From an uncultured bacterium (lineage in GTDB: Bacteria; Verrucomicrobiota; Kiritimatiellia; PWTM01), in the NCBI GenBank assembly GCA_938010045.1, contig CALLFZ010000011.1:50040-114039 (forward strand): 64,000 bases of DNA. The letters are read 5' to 3'. Under the pieces are notes generated by a model, which was not told the DNA's origin, made no database searches, and saw only the letters and a program-made list of their open reading frames with translations. The stretch's first letter is position 1, and each line of letters opens with the position of its first letter. Shown here one piece after another: positions 1 to 9,421 of this stretch. The position numbers and the translations under genes are program-made.

Positions 1-324
1 CCGAAACCGGCCCGGGGAGGTCGGATCCCAATCGCAACAGCGCACCCAAAGCCGCCACCGCCCCGCCGCCGGAATCCGCACGCGGGTCACAGCATCCGCC
101 ACCGGCTCGCCCGTTCCCGCCGCGATCAGATAGGTGGATCCCATCAACTGACGGAACTGCGCGTCGATGGTCCATCCGCCGATGTCCTGGAACCGCTCAG
201 CTTCGACCCAGATGATCTCCTCGGCCTCGGCCGAAGGGGCCGATGCCCGCGCGCTCCCCTCCAGCTGAAGAACGCCGCACAGCAAGATCGCGACCCACCA
301 GGACAACCGTCCGGTCGCGCTCAT
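1..324 (-). CDS. Exported FAD-dependent oxidoreductase, N-terminal part (runs off the window)
   Basis: 108 codons are visible, from ATG at 322-324 to the window edge. The first ~27 residues are a signal peptide (charged start, hydrophobic WWVAILLCGVLQL, then ASARA-like cleavage site). The mature N-terminus reads IIWVEAERFQDIGGW, followed by MGSTYLIAAG and a beta-rich stretch ending WRLWVRCCDWDP. That block is the carbohydrate-binding-like leader that precedes FAD-dependent oxidoreductases common in Lentisphaerota, Verrucomicrobiota and Planctomycetota. The FAD domain itself lies outside the window, so the enzymatic call rests only on this leader. It could instead be another exported protein that uses the same leader module. 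Confidence 0.55.
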   Translation of the reverse strand, partial: MSATGRLSWWVAILLCGVLQLEGSARASAPSAEAEEIIWVEAERFQDIGGWTIDAQFRQLMGSTYLIAAGTGEPVADAVTRVRIPAAGRWRLWVRCCDWDPTSPGRFR

Positions 325-397
325 CCAACCTCCTTGCCCAGGATGATCGTCACGCCGGCCACGCCCGGCCTGCGGGATCGAGGGCAGCCGCCGGCAC

Positions 398-691
398 TTA
401 GCCCACGTGGGGCGCGATCTCGTCCAGCAGCGTCGGCACATCCGCCTCGGTCACGCCGGAGAACCAGCGGCCAATCGGCTGAACCATGACGTTCGGACCG
501 CGCGCACACAATCCCATGCAGCCGGAGTGCGAAACGCGGACCCGCCCCGTCCAACCGCGCGCTTCGACCGCAGCCTTCAGCGCGTCTTTCAACCGCATCT
601 GCAGCTTGTTTCCGCACGCGTTCGAACCATCATCGCGGCGATTGACACAGACCCAGATCTGCACGCGATACGGAGAAGCCTGAGACTGCAT
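398..691 (-). CDS. Thioredoxin-like [2Fe-2S] ferredoxin
   Basis: 97 residues. Four cysteines sit at positions 15, 26, 58 and 62 (C-x10-C then CMGLC), the spacing of the thioredoxin-fold 2Fe-2S ferredoxin family (Aquifex Fd4 and NuoE-like). GPNVMV follows the last cysteine pair, as in the family. It is probably a cytoplasmic electron carrier; the partner is unknown. The start at 691 was preferred to the upstream ATG at 715 because GGGAGG lies about 9 bases before it and the family begins shortly before the first Cys. A truncated indolepyruvate:ferredoxin oxidoreductase subunit lies two genes upstream, so an old redox link is possible. Confidence 0.85.
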   Translation of the reverse strand: MQSQASPYRVQIWVCVNRRDDGSNACGNKLQMRLKDALKAAVEARGWTGRVRVSHSGCMGLCARGPNVMVQPIGRWFSGVTEADVPTLLDEIAPHVG

Positions 692-711
692 GCCGGCCGA
701 CCTCCCGCGAA

Positions 712-1512
712 TCACTCGAACATGAACGCGGTCTTCGCGGCGAGAATCAGGTTGTTGTCGATGTCCTCGCCCATCTCAGCGCCAGCGTAGAAACTGAGCT
801 GCCAGCGACGCGTCGGACGATACACCAGCCCCCCCAGCGCGGAGGTCCGGTCGGTGCCCTCGCTCACGGTGGAGGACTCATACCGAACTTCCGCGAGAAG
901 CGAAAACTCCGGCAGGTACATGTCCGGCCGATCACCGGCGAGTTTTTTCGAATAGGAAAAGTTGTACACGACCGCTCCACCGACCTGAAAGCTGTTGTCG
1001 GTCTCAGACCGGGCCACGAACGCGCCGTCAACCACGAAGTCCCAGGAATCAGCGACCGTCGTGCCGGCCGCGAGACCGAACCGACCAGACGTCTCGCCGG
1101 AACCGAGCCCTTGGTCCTCATCGCCCGAGGGCAGCAGCACCCGGACGTACGGCATGAGGTAAGGGTAACCCAGCGCGCCACGCCAGCCGATCAAGTCTAC
1201 CCCCAGGCCGAGATCGCCGAGCCCATAGCTGGTGTCCGACCCCAACTCGGAGCGCACGAACGGCACGGTCAGGTTCAGGCTCAGATCTCGGGTGAGGCCA
1301 AAGCGAAGATAGGGAATCAGTGTGGCAAAATTGTCATCGGCATGGGGCGAGACCGGATCGGTGATCTCCTGATAGATCAGCTCCAAACCGCCCTCCCAAA
1401 CACGATCGCCGGGAACACGCCCCTCGCGGTTCAACAGCGTCCGCATCGGCTCCGCGCCCACGGTTACCGCCGCCAGACTCACCGCCATGACCACTGCCCA
1501 TCGTCTTTTCAT
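712..1512 (-). CDS. Outer-membrane beta-barrel protein (MetA-pathway/phenol-degradation-type transporter fold)
   Basis: 266 residues. A signal peptide (MKRRWAVVMAVSLAAVTVGA) is followed by alternating beta-strands typical of a porin-like barrel: repeated LxLxLTVPF and GLGDLGLGVDL segments, glycine turns, and a C-terminal strand ending in Phe (AKTAFMFE). The pattern GLGDLxLG followed by PYVRVLLPSG is characteristic of the transporter (putative MetA-pathway of phenol degradation) family. Start chosen at 1512 because AGGAGAGG precedes it; the frame stays open further upstream without a signal peptide. Substrate unknown. Confidence 0.75.
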   Translation of the reverse strand: MKRRWAVVMAVSLAAVTVGAEPMRTLLNREGRVPGDRVWEGGLELIYQEITDPVSPHADDNFATLIPYLRFGLTRDLSLNLTVPFVRSELGSDTSYGLGDLGLGVDLIGWRGALGYPYLMPYVRVLLPSGDEDQGLGSGETSGRFGLAAGTTVADSWDFVVDGAFVARSETDNSFQVGGAVVYNFSYSKKLAGDRPDMYLPEFSLLAEVRYESSTVSEGTDRTSALGGLVYRPTRRWQLSFYAGAEMGEDIDNNLILAAKTAFMFE

Positions 1513-1576
1513 GTTCGACCTCTCCTGAACCGCGCCAACGGCGCCTCGTACCACCCAATCTAACGCAGACATTCTC

Positions 1577-2191
1577 TTACCGGCAAGCTCGGCTCCCCGG
1601 GTCCTGGCCCGCATCTCGAACCACCTCTTCGGCGCTCGCGACGGCATACCCGCTGTTCGGCAGGCCTCCGATGGCGTCCGCGGGCGACCCGACCCGCATC
1701 ACCACGAGTGCGCAGTCCCGGCGACGTTCGGGAAACGCATACAAATCATCCATGTTCATCCCCGCCGCATCGAGCACCGACAGCATTGCCGCCACCGCAT
1801 AGCGTCGACTGTCCTGTTCGTTCTGACTCGAACGCATGCCGGGGTCGTCGCACACGCCCACCACCAGCGCGCCATCCAAACCCGTCTGCGCCACCGTGAA
1901 CAACGGATCGGCCGCCACGTTTACACCGACATGCTTCATCGTGACCAGCGCGCGGGCCCCCGCAAACGCCACGCCGACCGCGACCTCGAGCGCAACCTGT
2001 TCGTTCGGCGACCACTGCGCCCGGCCCCCGGCCTGTGAGAAGGTCTCGAGGATCTCCGTCGAGGGAGTGCCCGGATAGCCCGTCCCGAGTGCAGCGCCGG
2101 CCGCGAGTGCCGCATGCGGCACCGCCTCATTTCCGCTCCACAATCGCGTGCCGCCCGGTCCGACGGCCGAATCTTCATGGGTCCGCGTCAT
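1577..2191 (-). pseudogene. iorA: Truncated indolepyruvate:ferredoxin oxidoreductase alpha subunit (iorA fragment)
   Basis: The first ~145 of 204 codons match the pyrimidine-domain start of IorA: LWSGNEAVPHAALAAG, TGYPGTPSTEILE, ALVTMKHVGVNVAADPLFT and DDPGMRSSQNEQDSRRYA. IorA normally has about 600 residues and carries TPP-binding and ferredoxin domains; both are absent. After the SSQNEQD motif the reading continues ~60 codons into sequence I cannot relate to IorA. No iorB lies nearby. An intact IorA/B makes aryl-acetyl-CoA from aryl-2-oxo acids; this copy cannot. A rearrangement joining the fragment to foreign sequence is the simplest explanation. Confidence 0.75.
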
Positions 2192-2735
2192 GATGGGCCG
2201 CTGATCGTAGAAGTTCGGCGCCCCGCGTCAACCCGACCGTTCGACGCCCTCGACGAACCTCGCCGATTCGTGTGGGCCGCCCACGACCGCAGAGACGAGA
2301 CCCGCCACCGCATCCGCTGCGCGCACGACGAACCGTTTCTCGACCGCAGGGCTCTCGAGCACCGTCCGATCATCGCCTCAGTAACCCGCCACGGGGAAAC
2401 GTCGAGCCCCATGTTCCTCACCAGCGCGAAACCCGATCGGCGCGGAAAAACTTCATGGCCGGGTCCGCGAGCGCATGCAGCACGTCGCCCTCGGCGAGGA
2501 ACTCAAGCCGACGTCGGCCCCCCACGAGATCCGGAATCTCATCCGCTCGGCCGCCTCCCCCATACCGCGGAGCGCTCGTTCGCTTCCGCACCGCGCTCGA
2601 GACCTGGCCCGTCGAAACGGGCGACCGTGGCGCGTTCCAGAGGCCCCCCGAGATCGTCGCACCGTTGGAGCGTGAAACGCCCGAATCGCGCAGCTCCCCC
2701 GCCCGTCATCATCCGCCGGCGGGCCGCTGATTTCA
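2192..2735 (-). other. Gene-free stretch with probable decayed coding sequence
   Basis: No intact gene in 540 bases. On the minus strand three short readings in different frames look protein-like: one with LEFLAEGDVLHALADPAMK, one with FALVRNMGLDVSPW, and one with VLESPAVEKRFVVRAADA running to a stop. Together they suggest one gene broken by indels just upstream of the iorA fragment. I do not recognise the family. Confidence 0.35.
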
Positions 2736-2765
2736 TTGACACCCCGTTCGCGGGCCGCATATCGT
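2736..2765 (+). promoter_or_regulatory. Putative sigma70 promoter of the pil operon
   Basis: TTGACA at 2736-2741 (perfect -35), 18-base spacer, TATCGT at 2760-2765 (4 of 6 to the -10 consensus). It sits about 50 bases before the TTG start of pilB and is the only strong candidate upstream of the operon. Confidence 0.4.
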
Positions 2766-2815
2766 ATCCAGAGTGATCTGACGCGAACCGCACGCGATTC
2801 GCGCAGGAGCGTACT

Positions 2816-4513
2816 TTGACCGCGAACGACGAATATATCGTTGAAATTCTGTCCAGCGTCGGCCTCATCAACCACCGGCAGGCGGAGGACGCCTTGAAGG
2901 CGGCGCGCAAAGAGGACAAGCCGGTCATTGAGATCCTCGTCCGAGACACGCCGCTGACGAAAGTCGACATCCTGAAGGCGCTCGCGCACCAGTTCGGCAT
3001 GGAGACCATCAGCCTCTCCAATCTCGCGGTGCCCGACGACGTGATTCAGGCCGTGCCCAACAAGATCGCGCGCCGATACAAGGTCATTCCCTTCGCGCGT
3101 GAAGACGGGACGTTGCGCGTCGCCCTGAGCGATCCGTTTGACGTCGAGACGCTCGACAGCCTGCGGTATCTGCTCAAGACGAACGTCGAAGGCGCGGTCG
3201 CGCTGCCGGAGGAGATCGAAATCGCGCTCGACCGGTACTACCCGCAAGCGATGGACGAGATTTCCGGCGCCATCAGCGCCTTGTCGGCCGATTCGACCAC
3301 CACCGCCACCGTGATGGCGGAGTCATCCGAGACCACCGCCGAGGACGAGCCGATCATCAAGCTCGTGAACCTCATCATTCTCGAGGCGTTCCGTCGGCGC
3401 GCGTCGGACATCCACCTCGAACCCCTCGAAAAGAAATTCCGTGTGCGCTACCGCATCGACGGCGTCCTACACGAGATGGAGAGCCCTCCGCGCAAGCTGC
3501 AGAGCGCGATCATCAGCCGCATCAAGATCATGGCCAACATGAGCATTGCGGAAAAGCGGCTGCCACAAGACGGGCGGATCCAGATCAACGTGATGGGCCG
3601 AGACCTTGACCTGCGCGTCTCCGTACTGCCGGCCAACCACGGTGAGACCGTCGTGATGCGGATCCTCGACAAGTCGAGTTTGCTGCTCGGCCTCTCCCAG
3701 CTCGGCTTCTTCGCCGACGACCAGGCCACATTCGAGCGGCTGATCAACCTCTCCGACGGCATCATCCTGATCACCGGCCCCACCGGTTCCGGCAAAACGA
3801 CCACGCTCTACGCAGTGCTCAACCAGCTCAACAAGCCGGACCGCAAAATCATCACCGTCGAGGACCCAGTCGAGTATCAGATCAGCGGCATCAACCAGGT
3901 CCAGGTGGCCGCGGAAATCGGCATGACGTTCGCGGCGGCGTTGCGCTCGATCCTGCGCCAGGCGCCCAATATCATTATGATTGGTGAGATCCGCGACCTC
4001 GAGACCGCCGAGATCGCCGTCAATGCCTCGCTCACCGGCCACCTGGTCTTCAGCACGCTGCATACGAACGACGCGCCCAGCGCCGTCACGCGGCTTGTGG
4101 ACATCGGTGTCAAGCCGTTTCTCGTCGCCTCCTCCACCCGCGCGATCATGGCCCAACGCCTGGTCCGCCGTATTTGTGCGAAATGCAAAGAGGAGTATGA
4201 ACCCACCGACCACGAACTGCGGCTGCTCGGCTCCGCCGCTGCGCAGGTGGAACACGCCACGCTCTACCGCGGCAAGGGCTGCACGGACTGCGCCGGCACC
4301 GGTTATCGCGGCCGGATGGGCATCTACGAGATCTTCGTGCTGAACGACGAGGTGCGCCATCTGATCAACGCCCAGGTCAGTTCCACCGAACTGCGCAACG
4401 CCGCCCGGCGCCTCGGCATGCGAACGCTGCGCGAGGACGGCCTGCGCAAGGTGGTCGCCGGCTTCACCACGCTCGACGAGGTGTTCCGCGTCACCATGGG
4501 AGACCGTGACTGA
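2816..4513 (+). CDS. pilB: Type IV pilus / type II secretion assembly ATPase, first PilB copy
   Basis: 565 residues. Cytoplasmic hexameric ATPase that powers pilus extension or type II secretion. An N-terminal MshEN-like domain covers ~1-150; the core ATPase follows. Walker [10 protein letters not shown] starts at residue 321; the Asp-box [10 protein letters not shown], Walker [10 protein letters not shown] and His-box [13 protein letters not shown] follow in order. A tetracysteine zinc site (CAKC and CTDC) lies near residues 455-500, as in PilB/GspE. The start is TTG at 2816, set by AGGAG at 2805-2809 six bases ahead. The stop overlaps the ATG of the next gene by one base. First gene of pilB-pilT-pilB-pilC. 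Confidence 0.93.
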   Translation: MTANDEYIVEILSSVGLINHRQAEDALKAARKEDKPVIEILVRDTPLTKVDILKALAHQFGMETISLSNLAVPDDVIQAVPNKIARRYKVIPFAREDGTLRVALSDPFDVETLDSLRYLLKTNVEGAVALPEEIEIALDRYYPQAMDEISGAISALSADSTTTATVMAESSETTAEDEPIIKLVNLIILEAFRRRASDIHLEPLEKKFRVRYRIDGVLHEMESPPRKLQSAIISRIKIMANMSIAEKRLPQDGRIQINVMGRDLDLRVSVLPANHGETVVMRILDKSSLLLGLSQLGFFADDQATFERLINLSDGIILITGPTGSGKTTTLYAVLNQLNKPDRKIITVEDPVEYQISGINQVQVAAEIGMTFAAALRSILRQAPNIIMIGEIRDLETAEIAVNASLTGHLVFSTLHTNDAPSAVTRLVDIGVKPFLVASSTRAIMAQRLVRRICAKCKEEYEPTDHELRLLGSAAAQVEHATLYRGKGCTDCAGTGYRGRMGIYEIFVLNDEVRHLINAQVSSTELRNAARRLGMRTLREDGLRKVVAGFTTLDEVFRVTMGDRD

Positions 4514-5610
4514 TGCCCCTGCGCTCCGCCGATCTCCAAATGGAAGACCTCCTGGACCTCGTGGTCCGCGAGGAAGCCTCCGATCTGCATCTGGCCGTCA
4601 ACGCGCCCCCTGTGCTGCGCGTCCACGGCGGCCTCCACCCGATCGATTCGGAGCCCCTCCGCCCCGAGGACACCGAGCGGTTGATGCGCGCGATCACCTC
4701 CGAGGACAACATCCAACGCGTGCGCGAACAGGGCGGCTGCGACTTCGGTTTCGGCTTCGGCAACCGCGCGCGGTTTCGCGTCAGCGTGTTCCGCCAGAAA
4801 GGCTGCTTTGGCCTCGTGTTGCGCCAGATTCCCTCGCGCCTGATGACGCTCGAGGAAATCGGTCTGCCCCCCCAAATTCGCGAACTGCTCTACCTCCCCC
4901 GCGGCCTGATCCTCGTCACCGGCCCCACCGGTTCCGGCAAAACGACGACGCTGGCCAGCATGATCAACATCATTAATGAGAACCGTGACTGCCACATCAT
5001 CACCATCGAGGACCCGATCGAGTACTATCACGAGCACAAGAAATCCATCGTGACCCAGCGCGAAGTCGGCGTGGACGTCGGTTCGTTCCGAGAGGCCCTG
5101 CGTCGCGCGCTCCGGCAGGACCCCGATGTGATTCTCGTCGGCGAGATGCGCGACCTCGAGACCATGGAGGCCGCCATCACCGCTGCCGAAACCGGTCACC
5201 TCGTGTTCGCAACGCTGCACACCACCGGAGCCGCGCGCACAGTGGACCGCATCGTAGACGCCTTCCCGACCGACCAGCAGGAGCAGATCCGCACTCAGCT
5301 CGCCTCAACGCTGAAGGCCGTCATCTCGCAGGTCCTGCTGCCGCGCATCGACAAACCCGGCCGCGTCGCCGCATTCGAGGTGATGATCAGCACCCCGGCC
5401 ATCGAAGCGCTGATCCGCGACAACAAGACCTTCCGCATCAAATCGGACATCCAGACCGGCGGCCGGCTGGGCATGTTCACCCTCGACGACAGCCTGCTCG
5501 CGCATTACCAGGCGGGGCGCATCTCGTATGAGGAACTCGTCATGAAGTGCGACGACCGCGACAGCATGCTTCAGCGGCTCGCCGAGATCGAAGGCCGCCG
5601 CAAACGGTAG
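4513..5610 (+). CDS. pilT: Type IV pilus retraction ATPase PilT
   Basis: 365 residues, the usual PilT length. It drives pilus depolymerisation and twitching. The N-terminus ([20 protein letters not shown]) is the PilT PAS-like domain; GPTGSGKTT is Walker [12 protein letters not shown] the Asp box, [13 protein letters not shown]alker B, and [11 protein letters not shown] the His box. There is no tetracysteine zinc motif, which separates it from the two PilB proteins on either side. Its ATG shares one base with the preceding stop. Its own stop (TAG, 5608-5610) forms part of the next gene's ribosome-binding site. Confidence 0.93.
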   Translation: MPLRSADLQMEDLLDLVVREEASDLHLAVNAPPVLRVHGGLHPIDSEPLRPEDTERLMRAITSEDNIQRVREQGGCDFGFGFGNRARFRVSVFRQKGCFGLVLRQIPSRLMTLEEIGLPPQIRELLYLPRGLILVTGPTGSGKTTTLASMINIINENRDCHIITIEDPIEYYHEHKKSIVTQREVGVDVGSFREALRRALRQDPDVILVGEMRDLETMEAAITAAETGHLVFATLHTTGAARTVDRIVDAFPTDQQEQIRTQLASTLKAVISQVLLPRIDKPGRVAAFEVMISTPAIEALIRDNKTFRIKSDIQTGGRLGMFTLDDSLLAHYQAGRISYEELVMKCDDRDSMLQRLAEIEGRRKR

Positions 5611-5618
5611 GAGTTGCC

Positions 5619-7340
5619 ATGCCCGAGGACGCCGTCCAACTCAAGGATTACCTGCTGCAACAGCTCGTCGCCGACGGCCTCGTGGACGCCGAGATCGCCG
5701 TCGAAATCGAGGAGGAGCACCGCCGCACCGGTAACCCCGTCCGCGATCTGTTGATCGATATGGAAGTGCTCACCGAGGACGTGCTGCTCGACTTCATCGC
5801 GCGCCAGATGGGCACCTACGTCGTGGATCTCGGTACGATCGTCGTCTCCCGCGATGTGGCCCGCGCGGTGCGTCCCAGCTACGTCCGCATGTACAACGTC
5901 GTGCCGATCGAAGCCCGCGACAATTGGGTCCGGCTGGCGGTCTCGGACCTCCTAAGCCCGGAGATCGTGGATGAGCTCAACTTCGTGATCGGCCAGGACC
6001 GCGACATCGAGTACGTCGTCGCGCGCCAGGAGGACATCCGGAAGCTCATTACCGACCTCTATGGCACCGCCACCGACTCGATCGGTGACATGCTCACCCA
6101 ACTCGAAGCCGAACTCGAGGAGGCCGGCGACACGCTCACCACGGCCGCGGCCGGTTCGGTGATCGATCTCGAACAGATGGCCAACCAGGCGCCGATCGTC
6201 CGCTTCGTCAACCTCGTGCTGTATCAGGCCGTCCAGGACCGCGCCTCGGACATCCACTTCGAGCCGTTCGAGAAAGAATTCAAGATCCGCTACCGCGTGG
6301 ACGGCGCTCTCTACGAAATGTCGCCGCCGCCCCGCCAGCTCGCGCTGCCAATCATTTCGCGCCTCAAGGTGATCTCGGGCCTCAACATCGCGGAGCGACG
6401 ATTGCCCCAGGACGGCCGCATCAAACTCACCATCGCGAACCGGCCGGTGGACTTCCGCGTCTCCACCCTGCCCACCCAGTTCGGCGAAAGCGTCGTGCTG
6501 CGAATTCTCGACCAGACCACCGTCCAGCTCGACCTCGAAAACATTGGCATGCCGGACGATATTTACGAGACCTTCGTCTACGATATCAGTAAGCCGAATG
6601 GCATCATCATCGTCACCGGCCCCACCGGATCGGGTAAAACCACCACGCTGTACGCAGCGCTCAAGCGCCTCAACACGATCGAGGAAAAACTGCTCACCGC
6701 TGAGGATCCCGTCGAATACGACATCGAGGGCATCATCCAGATCCCCATCAACGAGGCGATCGGCCTCACCTTCGCCCGCGTGCTGCGCTCGTTCCTGCGC
6801 CAGGACCCGGACATCATCCTCGTCGGCGAGATCCGCGACAAGGAAACCGCGGAAATCGCCATCCAGGCATCGCTCACCGGCCACCTCGTGTTCAGCACCC
6901 TGCACACAAACGACGCGCCGGGCGCCATCACGCGCCTCATCGACATGGGCATCGAGCCGTTCTTGATCTCGTCCACGCTCGAGGCCGTCCTCGCCCAACG
7001 CCTCGTGCGCACGATCTGCCCCCACTGCAAAACCCCCTACCAGCCGCAGGACGAACAGCTTTCCCTGCTCGGCCTCACGCGCGAGCAGGTCGGCGACCGC
7101 CCCTTTTATTTCGGCGCCGGCTGCAAGGAATGCAACCACACCGGCTACCGAGGCCGACGCGGCGTGTTCGAATACATGCGCATCACCGAGCCCGTGCAGG
7201 AACTGATCAACCAACGCAAACCCACCCTTGTGATCCGCGACAAGGCCATCGAAATGGGTATGCGGACATTGCGCGAGGATGGGATTCGTTGCATTCTAGA
7301 TGGGTACACCACCGTCGAGGAAGTGCTGAAGTACACGTGA
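5619..7340 (+). CDS. pilB: Type IV pilus / type II secretion assembly ATPase, second PilB copy
   Basis: 573 residues. It has the same architecture as the first copy: MshEN-like N-terminus, Walker [10 protein letters not shown] at residue 334, [37 protein letters not shown], and the CPHC...CKEC zinc motif. Start at 5619 because AGGAG overlapping the pilT stop lies 5 bases upstream; the frame is open further upstream inside pilT without a ribosome site. It directly precedes pilC, so this is the copy most likely to be the partner of that platform protein. The copies differ widely outside the motifs, so this is not a recent duplication. The role split between them (pilus versus secretion) cannot be read from the sequence. 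Confidence 0.92.
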   Translation: MPEDAVQLKDYLLQQLVADGLVDAEIAVEIEEEHRRTGNPVRDLLIDMEVLTEDVLLDFIARQMGTYVVDLGTIVVSRDVARAVRPSYVRMYNVVPIEARDNWVRLAVSDLLSPEIVDELNFVIGQDRDIEYVVARQEDIRKLITDLYGTATDSIGDMLTQLEAELEEAGDTLTTAAAGSVIDLEQMANQAPIVRFVNLVLYQAVQDRASDIHFEPFEKEFKIRYRVDGALYEMSPPPRQLALPIISRLKVISGLNIAERRLPQDGRIKLTIANRPVDFRVSTLPTQFGESVVLRILDQTTVQLDLENIGMPDDIYETFVYDISKPNGIIIVTGPTGSGKTTTLYAALKRLNTIEEKLLTAEDPVEYDIEGIIQIPINEAIGLTFARVLRSFLRQDPDIILVGEIRDKETAEIAIQASLTGHLVFSTLHTNDAPGAITRLIDMGIEPFLISSTLEAVLAQRLVRTICPHCKTPYQPQDEQLSLLGLTREQVGDRPFYFGAGCKECNHTGYRGRRGVFEYMRITEPVQELINQRKPTLVIRDKAIEMGMRTLREDGIRCILDGYTTVEEVLKYT

Positions 7341-7372
7341 GGTTCCGCCCTCAGTCTTAAGGAGTCGTTACG

Positions 7373-8659
7373 ATGCCCAGTTTCGCTTTCGTCGGAGTGG
7401 ACGCCCGCGGTAAGGAGGTCAAGGGCACCGTCGAGGCGGAGAACCAGAACGCAGCGCTCGCCCAAATCCGCGAACAGGGCTATTTCCCAACCCAGGTGGT
7501 GCCGATCAGCGCCGGGAAAGCCGCCGCGGCGCCCCGCTCCGCCATCCGCGGAAAAAAGACCGCCCCCACCTCCGCACTGCAGAAGGAAATCAAGCTACCC
7601 GCCTTCATGAGCGGACGCATCAAGCCGCGCCAACTGATGGTCGTGACGCGGCAGCTCGCCACGCTGATTGACGCGGGTCTCCCGCTTCTGCGCGGCCTCC
7701 AGGTGCTCCACCGCCAGGAGCGTCACCCGCGACTCAAGCAGATCCTCGCCGATCTGGGCGAGGCCATCCAGTCCGGCAGCACCCTCGCCGACGCGATGGC
7801 CCAGCACCCAAAGGTCTTCAGCCGCCTCTATGTGAACATGGTCAAGGCCGGCGAAATCGGCGGCGTGCTCGACGTCGTGCTCCTGCGCCTCGCCGAGTTC
7901 ATGGAGAAGATGCAGAAGATCCGGAACAAGATCATCAGCGCGATGACCTACCCCGTCGTCGTCCTGATCGTGGCGACCGTGATCATGTTCTTCCTGATGA
8001 CCAAGATCGTGCCCAAGTTCAAGGAGATCTTCGACGACCTCCTCGAGGGCAAGGCTCTGCCAGTGCTCACCCAGATGGTCATGAATGTGAGCCAGACCCT
8101 CGCACAGCGAGCGCCGGTCGTGATCGCCGGCGTGATCGTGCTCGTCGTGCTGATCAAACTGATCGGCAAAACCAAGGGCGGCCGCTTCGCGATCGATGCC
8201 GCCAAGATGAAAATGCCGATTTTTGGCCCACTTGTGGAGAAAACTGCAATCGGCCGTATGACGCGCACACTCGGCACGCTGCTGCAGTCGGGCGTGCCCA
8301 TCCTCCAGGCGCTCACGATCGTGCGCGACACCGCCGGCAACGAGGTCGTCGCCCGCGGCATCCAGCTCGTTCACGACAGCGTCAAGGAAGGCGAGAACAT
8401 CGCGCCGCCCATGGAAGCCACCCGCATCTTCCCTCCCATGGTGATCGGCATGGTCGAGGTGGGCGAGGAGACGGGCAAACTGCCCGACATGCTCATGCGC
8501 ATCGCCGACACCTACGACGACGAGGTGGACAACACCGTCGCGGCGCTGAGCTCGGTCATCGAACCGCTCCTCATCGTCGGTCTGGCCGTGATCGTGGGCA
8601 CGATCGTGATCGCGCTGTTCCTGCCCATGCTCTCGATCATTGGCCAGCTTGGCGGCTAA
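7373..8659 (+). CDS. pilC: Type IV pilus inner-membrane platform protein PilC (GspF family)
   Basis: 428 residues. Polytopic inner-membrane protein that couples the PilB/PilT motors to pilin assembly. Two GspF domains are visible (~85-210 and ~290-415). The hydrophobic segments PVVVLIVATVIMFFLM, PVVIAGVIVLVVLI and the C-terminal PLLIVGLAVIVGTIVIALFL are membrane helices, and the paired cytoplasmic motifs LPLLRGLQVL and VPILQALTIV occur at matching places in the two domains. AAGGAG at 7359-7364 sits 8 bases before the ATG. The N-terminus (MPSFAFVGVDARGKEVKGTV) is typical of the family. Last gene of the pil operon; no pilin or prepilin peptidase gene follows. Confidence 0.94.
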   Translation: MPSFAFVGVDARGKEVKGTVEAENQNAALAQIREQGYFPTQVVPISAGKAAAAPRSAIRGKKTAPTSALQKEIKLPAFMSGRIKPRQLMVVTRQLATLIDAGLPLLRGLQVLHRQERHPRLKQILADLGEAIQSGSTLADAMAQHPKVFSRLYVNMVKAGEIGGVLDVVLLRLAEFMEKMQKIRNKIISAMTYPVVVLIVATVIMFFLMTKIVPKFKEIFDDLLEGKALPVLTQMVMNVSQTLAQRAPVVIAGVIVLVVLIKLIGKTKGGRFAIDAAKMKMPIFGPLVEKTAIGRMTRTLGTLLQSGVPILQALTIVRDTAGNEVVARGIQLVHDSVKEGENIAPPMEATRIFPPMVIGMVEVGEETGKLPDMLMRIADTYDDEVDNTVAALSSVIEPLLIVGLAVIVGTIVIALFLPMLSIIGQLGG

Positions 8660-8846
8660 CCGCGGGCGCGGCTCACGCTTCCCTCGGCCCACCGGCGAGC
8701 GCGGTGGCGCCCGCGCCTCACCGGCGACCGCGAGCCCGAGCCGCTGGCGGGCATCGCAAACCTCGTCCGTCGGCCGTCACCGCGCTGTTTCACCGTGTCC
8801 CAACACAGGCGCGCTGTGAATTGTTTGGGCGTGCCGCGGTCGCACT

Positions 8847-8990
8847 AAAATTGTTGAGTTTTCCGACGGGCGCGCCGAATCCGATGCCCGCTGAGCCGCG
8901 CTTCTTGGCGGTGGCGCGTCCTGGCGCTCGACCCTGCCCTCCTTGCCGGCTCGCCACGCCGCCTCCCCCCGATTCTGTGCCCGATGTTGT
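8847..8990 (+). repeat. Interspersed repeat module, copy A
   Basis: About 145 bases that recur in direct orientation at 41495-41640. Shared landmarks, in order: TTGAGTTTTCCGAC, GCGCCGAATCCGATG, GAGCCGCGCTTC, a GGCGCGTCCT block, and GATTCTGTGCC. The copies differ by scattered substitutions and small indels. No reading frame is conserved between them. Each copy is followed by GGGGACAG-type motifs and then a GCTCCGGCG hairpin. Confidence 0.7.
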
Positions 8991-9030
8991 GCCTGTCCCC
9001 GTTTCCCTGTCCCCATCACCTCCCCCCCGC

Positions 9031-9421
9031 CATCACCCGCGAGGTGTCTCTCCCCAACGGCCTCGCTCCGGCGGCAGAGCGCCGGAGCTACAGCACAGCG
9101 CCGCGCCTGCTGCAACGCCGGGGAACCCGGCCCTCCAACGGCCGCTGTAGTTCCGCCGGTCCCCCGGCGGAAGATTTGGGGCGAGAAAGCTCCGGCGGCA
9201 GAGCGCCGGAGCTACAGCGCCGCGACAACCATCAGCCATCGCTGCGTGCCGCAGACGGCAGCCTCGCTGCCTCCGGGCTTCAGCGCGGCGTCGCTCGCCG
9301 AGTGCCCGGCCGGCCGGTCGTGCCTGTCCCCATCACCCCGTGTCTGTCCCCATCGCCCTGTGCCCAACACCTCCCAACGCCCCCCCCGCGATCACCCGCG
9401 AGGTGTCTCTCCCCAACGGCC
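9031..9421 (+). repeat. Repeat island: 31-bp direct repeat, two GCTCCGGCG hairpins, CTGTCCCC motifs
   Basis: A 31-base sequence (starting ATCACCCGCGAGGTGTCTCT) occurs exactly at 9032-9062 and 9391-9421. Between the copies lie perfect inverted repeats GCTCCGGCG-6 nt-CGCCGGAGC at 9065-9088 and 9189-9212, and a different hairpin TTCCGCCGG-TCCC-CCGGCGGAA at 9151-9172. TGCCTGTCCCC occurs at 8990-9000 and about 9320. The stretch at 9234-9302 (with CGGCAGCCTCGCTGC and GGGCTTCAGCGC) resembles 41995-42059. The whole gap 8660-9420 holds no gene I can support. Confidence 0.7.

Noticed and set aside
3467..4360. Long minus-strand frames over pilB, pilT, pilB and pilC
   Set aside because: Mirror readings of strongly supported plus-strand genes; no family signature or start signals.
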